The translations under genes and the position numbers were made by a program. Shown piece by piece: positions 23,824 to 31,940 of a DNA stretch of 49,799 nucleotides. This stretch comes from a bacterium (lineage in GTDB: Bacteria > Chloroflexota > Dormibacteria > Aeolococcales > Bog-877), in assembly GCA_021795235.1 (NCBI GenBank), contig JAJYPP010000020.1, positions 1 through 49,799 of the forward strand, read 5' to 3'. Within the stretch, counting starts at the first letter, position 1. Each line of letters begins with the position of its first letter. Under the pieces are notes generated by a model that worked only from the letters and a program-made list of their open reading frames with translations, had not been told where the DNA came from and made no database searches.

Positions 23824-24966
23824 GTGAGGCTGTCCGTTCCGCGTGAGACCGTGGAGGGAGAGCACCGCATCCCCGTCAGCCCGGACTCCATACCGCGGCT
23901 CCGAGCCCTGGGTCTCGAGATCTGCGTACAGTCGGGCTCGGGGTCCGCGGCCGGCTTCACGGACGCGGCGCTGCTTGAGGCTGGCGCTGAGCTGGCGCCA
24001 GATCTGGGGGAATGCCTGGCGGGAGCCGCCCTGGTCTGCAAGGTCCAGCCCCCGTCGGTGGCGGAGGCGTCCCTACTGCCGGAGGGGTCGGCCCTGATCA
24101 GCTTCCTGCCGACCTCGACCCCGGCCGAGGTGCTGGCCCACCTGGTCCGGCGCCGGATCACCGCCTTCAGCTTCGAGCTGATTCCTCGCATCAGCCGCGC
24201 GCAGGCCATGGATGCCCTGTCCTCCCAGGCGTCGATCGCGGGCTACAAGGCGGTCCTGATCGGCGCCGCCCGGCTCCCCAAGATCCTGCCTCTGCAGATG
24301 ACCGCAGCCGGCACCATCGCCCCCGCCCGGGTGATGGTGATGGGAGCGGGGGTTGCCGGGTTGCAGGCCATCGCTACCGCCCGCCGGCTGGGAGCCGTGG
24401 TCGAGGCGACCGACGTGCGCTCGGCTGTCAGGGAGGAGGTCCAGAGCCTGGGCGCCACCTTCGTGGAGCTGGAGCTGGAGGTTCAGGAGGGCGAGGGAGG
24501 CTACGCCCGGGAGCAGAGCGAGGAGTTCCTGGCCCGCCAGCGGGCACTGATCGCCCAGCGGGTACAGCAGGCCGACCTGGTGGTGACCACCGCCGCGGTG
24601 CCCGGACGCCGGGCCCCGGTCCTCATCACCGAGGAGCTGGTGGCTTCGATGCGCCCCGGCTCGGTTATCGTGGACCTGGCCGCCGAGCAGGGCGGCAACT
24701 GCGCACTGACCAAGCCGGGCGAGGAGGTGGTGGTCGGTGGGGTGGCCATCCTGGGCTGGCGCAACCTGTCGGCCACAGTGCCCACCACCGCCAGCCAGAT
24801 GCTGGCCCGCAACGTGGCCGCGGTCGCTGGGCACCTGGTCAAGGAGGGCAAGCTGCTGCTGGATTTCGATGATGAGATAACGGCGGGGAGCTGCGCCGTT
24901 CACTCCGGGGAGATCCGCAATCAGGTGATGCGCGAGGCGGTCGGCGGCGAGGCGCCCGGATCGTGA
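23824..24966 (+). CDS. pntAA: NAD(P) transhydrogenase, alpha subunit part 1 (NAD-binding)
   Basis: A 380-residue soluble domain I of the proton-translocating transhydrogenase, homologous to alanine dehydrogenase. It has the opening V-P-R-E-T-x-x-x-E-x-R, the nucleotide-binding V-M-G-A-G-V-A-G-L-Q-A-I-A-T-A-R-R-L-G-A and the R-Q/D-x-V-R-E-E-V-Q-S-L-G region. It binds NAD(H) and passes hydride to NADP+ on PntB. The GTG at 23824 follows a TACGAT hexamer by seven bases (leaderless pattern); ATG 23815 is an alternative. The frame is open far upstream but only as antisense of the neighbouring gene. It overlaps pntAB by four bases. Confidence 0.92.
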   Translation: MRLSVPRETVEGEHRIPVSPDSIPRLRALGLEICVQSGSGSAAGFTDAALLEAGAELAPDLGECLAGAALVCKVQPPSVAEASLLPEGSALISFLPTSTPAEVLAHLVRRRITAFSFELIPRISRAQAMDALSSQASIAGYKAVLIGAARLPKILPLQMTAAGTIAPARVMVMGAGVAGLQAIATARRLGAVVEATDVRSAVREEVQSLGATFVELELEVQEGEGGYAREQSEEFLARQRALIAQRVQQADLVVTTAAVPGRRAPVLITEELVASMRPGSVIVDLAAEQGGNCALTKPGEEVVVGGVAILGWRNLSATVPTTASQMLARNVAAVAGHLVKEGKLLLDFDDEITAGSCAVHSGEIRNQVMREAVGGEAPGS

Positions 24967-25268
24967 GCCCGCAGCTGGTCAACGAGATCACGATCTTCGT
25001 GCTGTCGGTCTTCCTGGGCTTTGAGGTCATCTCCAAGGTGCCCACCATCCTCCACACCCCCCTCATGTCCGGCAGCAATGCCATCCACGGGGTGATCCTG
25101 GTCGGCGCCATGGTGATCATGGCGGCCGCCACCGGGCCGCTGCAGTTGGCCGTGGGATTCGTGGCCGTGGTGCTGGCCACGATCAACATGGTCGGTGGCT
25201 ACGTGGTCACCGACCGCATGCTCGAGATGTTCAAGAGCCGCAACCGCCGGGGAGCGGGCCCGCCGTGA
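24963..25268 (+). CDS. pntAB: NAD(P) transhydrogenase, alpha subunit part 2 (membrane)
   Basis: A 101-residue membrane subunit with three hydrophobic helices (about 6-22, 38-60 and 64-84), including the typical V-P-x-x-L-H-T-P-L-M-S-G-x-N-A-I-H-G-V loop. It forms part of the proton channel domain II with PntB. It starts with a GTG overlapping the pntAA stop. A separate small subunit is the arrangement of Rhodospirillum rubrum and many Gram-positive relatives, in contrast to the fused PntA of E. coli. Confidence 0.92.
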   Translation: MSPQLVNEITIFVLSVFLGFEVISKVPTILHTPLMSGSNAIHGVILVGAMVIMAAATGPLQLAVGFVAVVLATINMVGGYVVTDRMLEMFKSRNRRGAGPP

Positions 25269-25335
25269 GCTCAGCCGCCGCCGGCCAACCTGCCCCGCTC
25301 GCGAGCGCCGTCGGCCGCCTGCCGGGGGGGAGCTG

Positions 25336-26730
25336 ATGCACCTCGCCACCGGGATCACCCTGCTCTACCTGCTCGCCGCGGTCCTCTTCATCGTCGGGCT
25401 GCACCAGCTGAGCTCGCCACGCCACGCCAGGACCGGGAACCTGGTGGCGGCCGGGGGGGCGCTGATCGCCTTCCTGACCACCCTGCTCGTCCTCCATCAC
25501 TCCCCCCTGAACCTGATCCTGATGGCGGTCGCGATCGTGATCGGCGTACCCATTGGGGCCGTCGCCGCCCGAGCCGTGAGGATGACCGCCATGCCCCAGA
25601 TGGTGGCCAGCTTCAACGGAGTGGGAGGAGGCGCCGCCGCCCTGGTGGCCATCGTCGAGTTCCTCGGCCGGCCCGCGGGCAGCAGCGTCCCCTTGGTGGT
25701 CTCGATCTCGGTGGTGTTCGCGGTCGTGATCGGGGCCACCAGCTTCGCCGGGTCCGGGATCGCCTACGCCAAGCTCCAGGAGCTGATGCGGGGAACCCCG
25801 ATCACCTATCCGGGACAGCAGCCCGTCAACGGGGCGGTGGCGGCAGCCATCATCTTGCTGGGGGTGCTGGTGGTGGTCTCCGGGATCGGCGTGGCGGGCC
25901 TCTGGCTGCTCCTGCTCCTGGCCCTCGTCCTGGGAGTCGCCTTCGTGCTCCCCATCGGCGGTGCCGACATGCCGGTCGTGATCTCCTTGCTCAACGCCTT
26001 CACCGGCCTGGCGGTGGCCGGGGACGGCTTCGTGCTGGGCAACCCCGTCCTCATCGTCGGGGGGACGCTGGTCGGGGCCTCCGGCACCTTCCTGACCATG
26101 ATGATGTCGGAGGCGATGGGACGGTCCATCGGCAACCTGCTCTTCGGCGCCTTCGGGAAGATCCAGGCCGGTCCCGAGGCCACCGCGGCCAGCCAGCGGA
26201 ACGTGCGCTCGAGCTCGGCCGAGGATGTCGGCACCCTGCTCGCCTACTCCCGTCGCGTGGTGATCGTCCCCGGCTACGGGCTGGCGGTGGCTCAGGCTCA
26301 GCACGCGGCCCGCGACCTCGCCGACGCCCTGGAGAAGCGGGGCATAACCGTTGACTACGCCATCCATCCGGTGGCCGGCAGGATGCCGGGGCACATGAAC
26401 GTGCTGCTGGCGGAGGCCAACGTGCCCTACGAGCAGCTCAAGGACATGGAGGAGATCAACGACACCTTCAAGTCCACCGATGTGGCGCTGGTGGTGGGGG
26501 CCAACGATGTCGTCAACCCCGCGGCGCGCAACTCCCCGGGCAGCCCGATCTATGGCATGCCGATCCTGAACGCCGATGAGGCCAAGAACATAGTCTTCAT
26601 GAAGCGTTCGATGCGACCTGGCTTCGCCGGGATCGACAACGAGTTGATGTACGACCCCAAGACGATCATGCTCTTCGGTGACGCCAAGGACTCGCTCACC
26701 AAGCTGGTGGCAGCGGTCAGAGCCGCGTGA
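25336..26730 (+). CDS. pntB: NAD(P) transhydrogenase, beta subunit
   Basis: A 464-residue subunit: an N-terminal membrane part of about eight to nine helices, then the NADP(H)-binding domain III. Characteristic segments are N-G-V-G-G-G-A-A-A-L, I-G-G-A-D-M-P-V-V-I-S-L-L-N-A, V-P-G-Y-G-L-A-V-A-Q-A-Q, H-P-V-A-G-R-M-P-G-H-M-N-V-L-L-A-E-A and V-G-A-N-D-V-V-N-P-A-A. It completes a three-subunit transhydrogenase that uses the proton gradient to make NADPH from NADH. The ATG lies 67 bases after pntAB, with a G-rich ribosome site. Its neighbourhood with korAB links NADPH supply and ferredoxin metabolism. Confidence 0.94.
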   Translation: MHLATGITLLYLLAAVLFIVGLHQLSSPRHARTGNLVAAGGALIAFLTTLLVLHHSPLNLILMAVAIVIGVPIGAVAARAVRMTAMPQMVASFNGVGGGAAALVAIVEFLGRPAGSSVPLVVSISVVFAVVIGATSFAGSGIAYAKLQELMRGTPITYPGQQPVNGAVAAAIILLGVLVVVSGIGVAGLWLLLLLALVLGVAFVLPIGGADMPVVISLLNAFTGLAVAGDGFVLGNPVLIVGGTLVGASGTFLTMMMSEAMGRSIGNLLFGAFGKIQAGPEATAASQRNVRSSSAEDVGTLLAYSRRVVIVPGYGLAVAQAQHAARDLADALEKRGITVDYAIHPVAGRMPGHMNVLLAEANVPYEQLKDMEEINDTFKSTDVALVVGANDVVNPAARNSPGSPIYGMPILNADEAKNIVFMKRSMRPGFAGIDNELMYDPKTIMLFGDAKDSLTKLVAAVRAA

Positions 26731-26735
26731 TCAGC

Positions 26736-26767
26736 GGCGGGCCGGCGCTGGACGGCCAGGTCCCGCC
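26736..26767. terminator. Weak inverted repeat between pntB and the lipoprotein gene
   Basis: GGCGGG (26736-26741) pairs with CCCGCC (26762-26767), with further G/C pairing inside. It lies in the 42-base gap between convergent stop codons and has no T-run, so termination is only suggested. Confidence 0.3.
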
Positions 26768-26772
26768 CCCCG

Positions 26773-27810
26773 TCAAGTAGCCGGCGATGCGGCCGAACTG
26801 GGTGCGGGTGTGCTGTAGCGCAGCGGCGCGCAGGCGTTGGTCGCGGCCGCGCACATGACGAACTCACTCACCGGAGAGCGACCGGACACCTGCAGGACCA
26901 GGACCGGGACGGCATAGCCGTCGCTGTCGACCACGGCCAACCTGGCCGCGGTGAGGAGGGCGGGGGTGGAGGCGGCACTCGCCGCCGGGGATGCGCCGAC
27001 CCAGGGCTGGCCACCGGCCTGCAGCAGGTACGAGTTCGGGGAGAGCTGGCCCTGGTTGAGGTCCTTGACCAGGAGCCGGATCGAGATGGCGGGGTAGGTG
27101 GCGGTGGCTCCCAAGATCGGCTCCGGCACCGCCCCGGAAATACCCACCAGGGACAGCTGGTCACGGTAGTTGGCGGCCACATCGGCGTAGATCTCCTCCG
27201 CCTGCCCGCTGATGGTGACCAGCGGATACCCGTCCTGAGTCCACTGGAAGAACACTCGCCGGTCGGCGGCGTGAGCGTTGGTCAGCTGGGGCAGTGGGGT
27301 CAGCCCCGAGTTGGGACCGAGCAGGTGGTGGCCCGCCAGGAACCGCTCTACGAAGGAGACGGCGGACGCGACCGTGGGGGTGGCCCCGGTCTCATCAACC
27401 GGGGTGTTGGGATGGAAGTTGAAGTTCAGTAGCCCTGAGGCCGAGGTCAGCTGGTAGCCAGTGGTTGAGCCGAGGTTGTAGGCCAGGCCGCCCCCGAAGG
27501 CGATCGGCGGCCCGGGCACCCCCAGCGCCGAGGCCAGATCGCCGAGCGCGACCTGGGGGTTGGCCGGAACGCGCGCGGCTCTGACCGTGAGGGGCAGCGG
27601 TCCGAGATCGGCCGCCGCTCGGTACGGAGGCGCGATCGGGATGGGGGCGGCCGTCACCCCTCCCAGGGGCAGCACCCCGAAGGCCAGGGGTGTCGGGGTC
27701 GGCGTCGGGGTGGACCTCACCTGGTGGGCTGCCTGAGGCGCGCAGGCGGTCAGCAGCAGGCAGGCCGCCACCGCGCCCAGGGCCGGGGGGCGGCTCATCT
27801 TGAAGGTCAC
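26773..27810 (-). CDS. Putative lipoprotein of unknown function
   Basis: About 345 residues. A signal peptide with a lipobox L-L-T-A-C near residue 23 predicts a lipid-anchored exported protein. It is followed by a T-P-T-P-T-P linker and a long, mostly polar domain without a family I recognise. Candidate landmarks are G-L-L-N-F-N-F-H-P-N-T-P, F-F-Q-W-T-Q-D-G-Y-P-L and a C-terminal C-A-A-A-T-N-A-C pair that could form a disulfide. The GTG at 27810 is preceded at six bases by CATTCT and by GAGG; ATG 27798 is an alternative. Its start lies only nine bases from the divergent folC start. It may be involved in envelope or sensory tasks; no function is assigned. Confidence 0.62.
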   Translation of the reverse strand: MTFKMSRPPALGAVAACLLLTACAPQAAHQVRSTPTPTPTPLAFGVLPLGGVTAAPIPIAPPYRAAADLGPLPLTVRAARVPANPQVALGDLASALGVPGPPIAFGGGLAYNLGSTTGYQLTSASGLLNFNFHPNTPVDETGATPTVASAVSFVERFLAGHHLLGPNSGLTPLPQLTNAHAADRRVFFQWTQDGYPLVTISGQAEEIYADVAANYRDQLSLVGISGAVPEPILGATATYPAISIRLLVKDLNQGQLSPNSYLLQAGGQPWVGASPAASAASTPALLTAARLAVVDSDGYAVPVLVLQVSGRSPVSEFVMCAAATNACAPLRYSTPAPSSAASPAT

Positions 27811-27819
27811 TCCCTCAGA

Positions 27820-29148
27820 ATGCCAGAAGTGAGCTATGAGGAGGCACTCTCGCGGCTGGCGGCCGCCAGCCATCGCGGGATGAGGCTGGGCCTGGGGACC
27901 ACCACGGCGCTCCTGGCCGCCCTGGACAATCCCGAGCGTGAGCTCCGCGGGGTGCTGGTCGCGGGCACCAACGGCAAGGGATCGGTGTGCGCGATGGTGG
28001 CAGCCATCGGCCAGCGGGCCGGACTCAAGGTGGCCCTGCTGACCAAGCCCCATCTGACCAGCTACCGGGAGCGCATCCGACTGGGTGGCGATCCGGTCCC
28101 AGAACGGCACTTCGAGGAACTGGTCGACCAGGTGATCACGGCCGAGTCCGCCATGGACCGCTCGGCCGGGCTTCCGACCCACCACGAGCTCCTGACCGCC
28201 ATGGGCTTCCTGGCGGCCGCCGAATACGGGGCTGACCTCACCGTTTGCGAGGTTGGCCTGGGGGGCCGGCTGGACGCCACCAACGTCTGGGACGCAGGGG
28301 TGGCGGTGGTGGTGACGGTGGGCCTTGATCATCAGGCCCAGCTGGGCAACACCGTAGCCAAGATCGCCGGCGAGAAGGCCGCCATCATCAAGCCCGGCAA
28401 CCTGGCTGTGACCGGGGCTGCGGGCGAGGCGGCCCCAGTGGTCCGGGAGGCCGCGCGGCGGGCGGGGGTGCGGTTGTGGCAGCTTGGGGCGGAAGTCGGA
28501 TACCGAGCGCTGGAATCGGACGACGGCTGCGGCCGGCTCGACGTCAGGACGCCCAAGCGCCAGCTTCGGGGGCTCACGGTCGGCCTCGGGGGAGGCATCC
28601 AGCTCGCCAATGCGGCCATCTCCACGGCGGTCGCGGACTGCCTGATCGACCAGGGGCACCCGCTCACCGAGTCCCACATCCGTCAGGGGCTGCGCGGAGT
28701 GGTCTGGTCCGGCCGGCTGGAGCCGGTTGCCAGCAGGCCCATGGTCATCGTCGACTCGGCTCACAACCCCCACGCGGTGGCAGCGGTACTTCCCGACCTC
28801 CAGCGCCGCATCGCCGGTCGGCCGGCGGTGCTTCTCTTCGGGTCGATGGGCGACCACGACCACCGGGGCATGCTGGAGCTGCTGGCCACCATCCCCTTTG
28901 CAGGGGCCGTCTTCACCCGCGCCGAGTCGCCCCGAGCGGTGGAGCCGCCGTCCTTGCTGGCGGAGTGGCCGAGAGCCGGCCGGATGGTGGTGCCGGTCGG
29001 CGACGCGCTGGAGGCTGCCCGCGTGGCGGTCGGACCTCCGGGCGTGGTGGTCGCATTGGGCTCGATCTACGTGATCGGCGAGGTCTTGGCCCATCTGAAG
29101 ATCGGCCTGCCGCCCGACCCCCTGGTGGTGGGACAGCCGTTGTGGTGA
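27820..29148 (+). CDS. folC: Folylpolyglutamate synthase / dihydrofolate synthase
   Basis: A 442-residue Mur-ligase-fold enzyme that adds glutamate to dihydropteroate and/or folates. It has the P-loop G-T-N-G-K-G-S (49-55), the T-K-P-H-L-T-S-Y-R-E-R loop, E-V-G-L-G-G-R-L-D-A-T-N, H and D residues in V-G-L-D-H-Q-A-Q-L-G, E-K-A-A-I-I-K-P-G and the C-terminal D-S-A-H-N-P-H-A. All match FolC. The ATG at 27820 begins the conserved N-terminal helix. Divergent from the lipoprotein gene. The tail (about 20 residues) is slightly longer than usual. Monofunctional or bifunctional use cannot be decided from sequence. Confidence 0.92.
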   Translation: MPEVSYEEALSRLAAASHRGMRLGLGTTTALLAALDNPERELRGVLVAGTNGKGSVCAMVAAIGQRAGLKVALLTKPHLTSYRERIRLGGDPVPERHFEELVDQVITAESAMDRSAGLPTHHELLTAMGFLAAAEYGADLTVCEVGLGGRLDATNVWDAGVAVVVTVGLDHQAQLGNTVAKIAGEKAAIIKPGNLAVTGAAGEAAPVVREAARRAGVRLWQLGAEVGYRALESDDGCGRLDVRTPKRQLRGLTVGLGGGIQLANAAISTAVADCLIDQGHPLTESHIRQGLRGVVWSGRLEPVASRPMVIVDSAHNPHAVAAVLPDLQRRIAGRPAVLLFGSMGDHDHRGMLELLATIPFAGAVFTRAESPRAVEPPSLLAEWPRAGRMVVPVGDALEAARVAVGPPGVVVALGSIYVIGEVLAHLKIGLPPDPLVVGQPLW

Positions 29149-29348
29149 CCTGAGAGGCAGGGACTCGCTCCCGGCCCTAAGCGAGGTCGGCGCCAAGCGG
29201 CCAACAGCGCCGCTGCGGACGCCGCGCCCGCGGCCGGCCTGTCGCCACTAGGCTCCAGTTGCACTTCATTGGCAATAGTGAGCTAGACTCTCCTGGGGGA
29301 TGGGGCGACCGCGGGGTCGCGTAGGGATCGGTGTGCGGAGAGGATGCC

Positions 29349-30812
29349 TTGCCCGAGGAACGGATCGAGTCGCAGCCCACCGGGGACCGGCGGCTCGCCC
29401 AGCTGTTCCATCTGACCGATCTGGTACCGCTCTCAATCTCCAGCGTTGGGCCCCTGTTCTCGGTGGCCGCCACCGGGGGCGTGATGGCGGCCGATGCGGG
29501 CTGGTGGATGCTGCCCGCGATCGGGATCCTCGCGCTGCCATTCTTGGTGTCGAGCTTCGTCTTCCGCCTGCTCAACCAGCACTTCCCCCACTCCGGAGCT
29601 TCCTACCACTGGTCGGCCAGGGTCATCGGCCGGTCCGCCTCCCGCTACCAGGCCTGGATCCTGATCCTGGCCTATTTCACCTCGATCCCGCCGATCGCCA
29701 TCCCGGCCGGCAGTTACACCCTCGCCCTGATCGCCCCCCACTACCAGGCCCCAGCGGCGGTGCATCTCGCGGTCACCCTGTTCTGGATCCTCTTCGCGGC
29801 GGTGCCGCTGCTGCTCGGGGGCAAGCCGACCGCGAGGCTAACCCAGGCGTTCTTCATCCTGGAGATGGTCTCCCTGACCGCCTTCGGGGTCCTGGGAGTG
29901 CTCAACTGGCACCGGATCAGCGTGCCCATCCACTTCGGGCCTCCCCCCATCGGCGGGATCCTGATCGTCGCCGTGGTGGCCGCAACCATCCTCGACGGCT
30001 GGGAGATCGACAGCTACGCCTCCGAAGAGTCGCAGCGGCCGCGGGCCCATCCCGGGGTGGGAGGCATCATCGGGGCGGCGGGAGCGCTGCTGTTCTACGC
30101 CATCCTCTACCCCTTGATGCTGGGGGAGACCCCCCTGCACCAGCTGGCCGGAGCCACCAATCCCCTGGCGATGTGGTCGGCGCGGTTGATCCCGGGCGCT
30201 CCCTGGGTCATGCTGATCCCAATCCTGGCCTCGACCGCCGGGGGGCTGTGGCTGACCACCTACATCCTGACCAGGGCCCTGTACGCGATGGGCCGGGAGC
30301 GGCTCATCCCGTCGGTCTTCTCCAGGCTGAACCGGCGCCAGGTGCCCCATGTCGCGATCATCACCAGCCTGGGGCTGGCGCTCGCGGTGGTCGCCGCCCA
30401 GGTGTTCATCACCTCTCTGACTTCGTTCTTCAACCTGGTGCTGTCCACAGCCGGTTTCTTCCTGCTGGCCGAGTTCTTCCTGGACTCGGTCACGGCCTCG
30501 GTATTCCTCACCATCGGCCACCATCGGGTGCCAGGCACCTGGCTGGTGCCTCATCAGCACCGCCTCCTACTGGCCGGCGCGATCTTCTCCACCGTGGTGA
30601 TGGGAGCGCTGCTGGTCGCGTTCTTCATATACGGACCAAGGGCGATCGGGAGCGGGATCGATCAGACTATCGCCGTCCTGCTGGTCCTCGGCCTGGCCTT
30701 CGCCTGGTGGACCAAGCGGCGCACCACCGGTACCGTGATCTTCCACGGCCTGGATGTGGCTCTCGCCTCCGAGACTCCACAACCAGAGATGGTCGAGCCC
30801 TCGCGGCTGTGA
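29349..30812 (+). CDS. APC superfamily amino acid permease
   Basis: About 487 residues with some twelve hydrophobic segments. The first helix region L-V-P-L-S-I-S-S-V-G-P-L-F-S-V-A and the following G-A-S-Y-H-W-S-A-R motif resemble the APC transporter unwound helix 1 and the conserved G-x-x-Y-x-W. It probably imports amino acids or amines with a cation; the substrate is unknown. The TTG at 29349 has GGAGAGG five bases upstream and is preferred; a GTG at 29331 is the alternative. The gene stands alone, with a 180-base upstream gap. The proline-catabolic genes 1-4 kb away make an amino-acid-uptake role reasonable but not proven. Confidence 0.83.
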   Translation: MPEERIESQPTGDRRLAQLFHLTDLVPLSISSVGPLFSVAATGGVMAADAGWWMLPAIGILALPFLVSSFVFRLLNQHFPHSGASYHWSARVIGRSASRYQAWILILAYFTSIPPIAIPAGSYTLALIAPHYQAPAAVHLAVTLFWILFAAVPLLLGGKPTARLTQAFFILEMVSLTAFGVLGVLNWHRISVPIHFGPPPIGGILIVAVVAATILDGWEIDSYASEESQRPRAHPGVGGIIGAAGALLFYAILYPLMLGETPLHQLAGATNPLAMWSARLIPGAPWVMLIPILASTAGGLWLTTYILTRALYAMGRERLIPSVFSRLNRRQVPHVAIITSLGLALAVVAAQVFITSLTSFFNLVLSTAGFFLLAEFFLDSVTASVFLTIGHHRVPGTWLVPHQHRLLLAGAIFSTVVMGALLVAFFIYGPRAIGSGIDQTIAVLLVLGLAFAWWTKRRTTGTVIFHGLDVALASETPQPEMVEPSRL

Positions 30813-31127
30813 GGCGGGCCCGTCTCGCCGTGCTGGAAGGGGTCGGAGCTCGCCGGGGGCGGGTACAGTTGCTCGTACGACGTGCTGCAGTTGGTGCCGA
30901 CGAGCTTCACGGAGCGGTAGCCAAAGCGCTGTAGTTGACGCCGCGGCCCCACCAGCCAGCATTGGCAGCGGACGGCCAGGACGCTGATCATCCGGCGCCG
31001 TGGGAGGGCGCGTAAGGCCAGAGCTAACGGCTCGGGCGGGACCCGATCAGGCCAAGACCCGCAACGGAACCCCGAGAAGGGGTGCCGCCGGAATGCGCTA
31101 CCACACATTCACAGCGGCAACGGATGG
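30813..31127. other. 315-base stretch without a gene
   Basis: It lies between convergent genes. Only short inverted repeats are visible, for example CCCC-GAGAA-GGGG near 31071-31083, close to the end of the aldolase gene. No coding or RNA feature is supported. Confidence 0.4.
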
Positions 31128-31787
31128 TCAGGCCAGCGCCACCGACGGGGCGCCCGCCGCCGCCAGGGCCAGGCGGCAGAGGCGCGCCACCTCGTCCCAG
31201 GCCCGGCCGGTGAGCAGGGCGGGGCGGAACAGGTCGTTGGTGAGGCCGACCACCTGAGCACCCGCCCGGAGGTAGGCGGCCACATCGTCGATCCCGATCC
31301 CGCCACTGACCCACAGTGGCACCTCCGGCATCGGGCCGCGCACCGCCTGAATGTAGGCCGGTCCCCCGATCGGGGCGGCAGGAAAGACCTTGACCAAGCC
31401 CGCGCCCGCGGCCCGAGCCTGGGCGATCTCGCTGGGGGTGGTCGCTCCCATCACCAACAGAAGCTCTGCCTCGCGTGCGACCGCGGCAACCTCCGGGACC
31501 AGGTAGGGGGTCACCAGGTATTGGGCACCGCTCTCAACCGCGCGGGCGGCCAACTCCGCGTCCGTGATCGTGCCCACCCCCACCACGCAGGTATCCCCTA
31601 CCTCCCGGCGGAGGCGCTGGACCAGCTCGAAGGCACCGGGAGTCCCAGTGGTTATCTCCACCGAGCCGATGCCTGATCGGGCCGCCGTGAGGACCGCCTG
31701 GTACGCCTCCTCGGAGTCCTGCCAGCGAATCACGGCCGCCAGATGGTTGGGGAAAAGACGGGTCAACGGGTCGGAGGTGATCGTCAT
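31128..31787 (-). CDS. KDPG/KHG aldolase family protein
   Basis: A 219-residue class I aldolase of the Eda family, which cleaves 2-keto-3-deoxy-6-phosphogluconate (or a 2-keto-4-hydroxy acid) to pyruvate plus an aldehyde. It has E44 in S-V-E-I-T-T-G-T-P (general base), G-V-G-T-I-T-D, and the Schiff-base lysine K133 in L-V-K-V-F-P-A, with W-V-S-G-G-I-G near the C-terminus. The ATG at 31787 follows GAGGAG by about ten bases. The proline-catabolic genes lie just upstream on the same strand; 2-keto-4-hydroxyglutarate from hydroxyproline is therefore a possible substrate, but this is inference. Confidence 0.85.
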   Translation of the reverse strand: MTITSDPLTRLFPNHLAAVIRWQDSEEAYQAVLTAARSGIGSVEITTGTPGAFELVQRLRREVGDTCVVGVGTITDAELAARAVESGAQYLVTPYLVPEVAAVAREAELLLVMGATTPSEIAQARAAGAGLVKVFPAAPIGGPAYIQAVRGPMPEVPLWVSGGIGIDDVAAYLRAGAQVVGLTNDLFRPALLTGRAWDEVARLCRLALAAAGAPSVALA

Positions 31788-31940
31788 TGATGGCTGCTCC
31801 TCACGATGCCATGGGGCCATGGCTGACTGGAGGTGTCCGGGCCGGCTGCGCCCCGCCTGGGTCTCCTGACCGGAGCACCAGTCGGTGGGCCCAGCACCAT
31901 GGTCTCATGGAGTGGTTGGATCGGTCGGCCCAACCGCTGC

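Noticed and set aside
27811..29196. Long open frame extending the lipoprotein upstream
   Set aside because: It runs antisense through folC, and the signal peptide marks the true start near 27810.
29259..29289. Promoter TTGCAC / TAGACT before the APC permease
   Set aside because: The spacer is 19 bp and the match is modest, so it is not listed as a feature.
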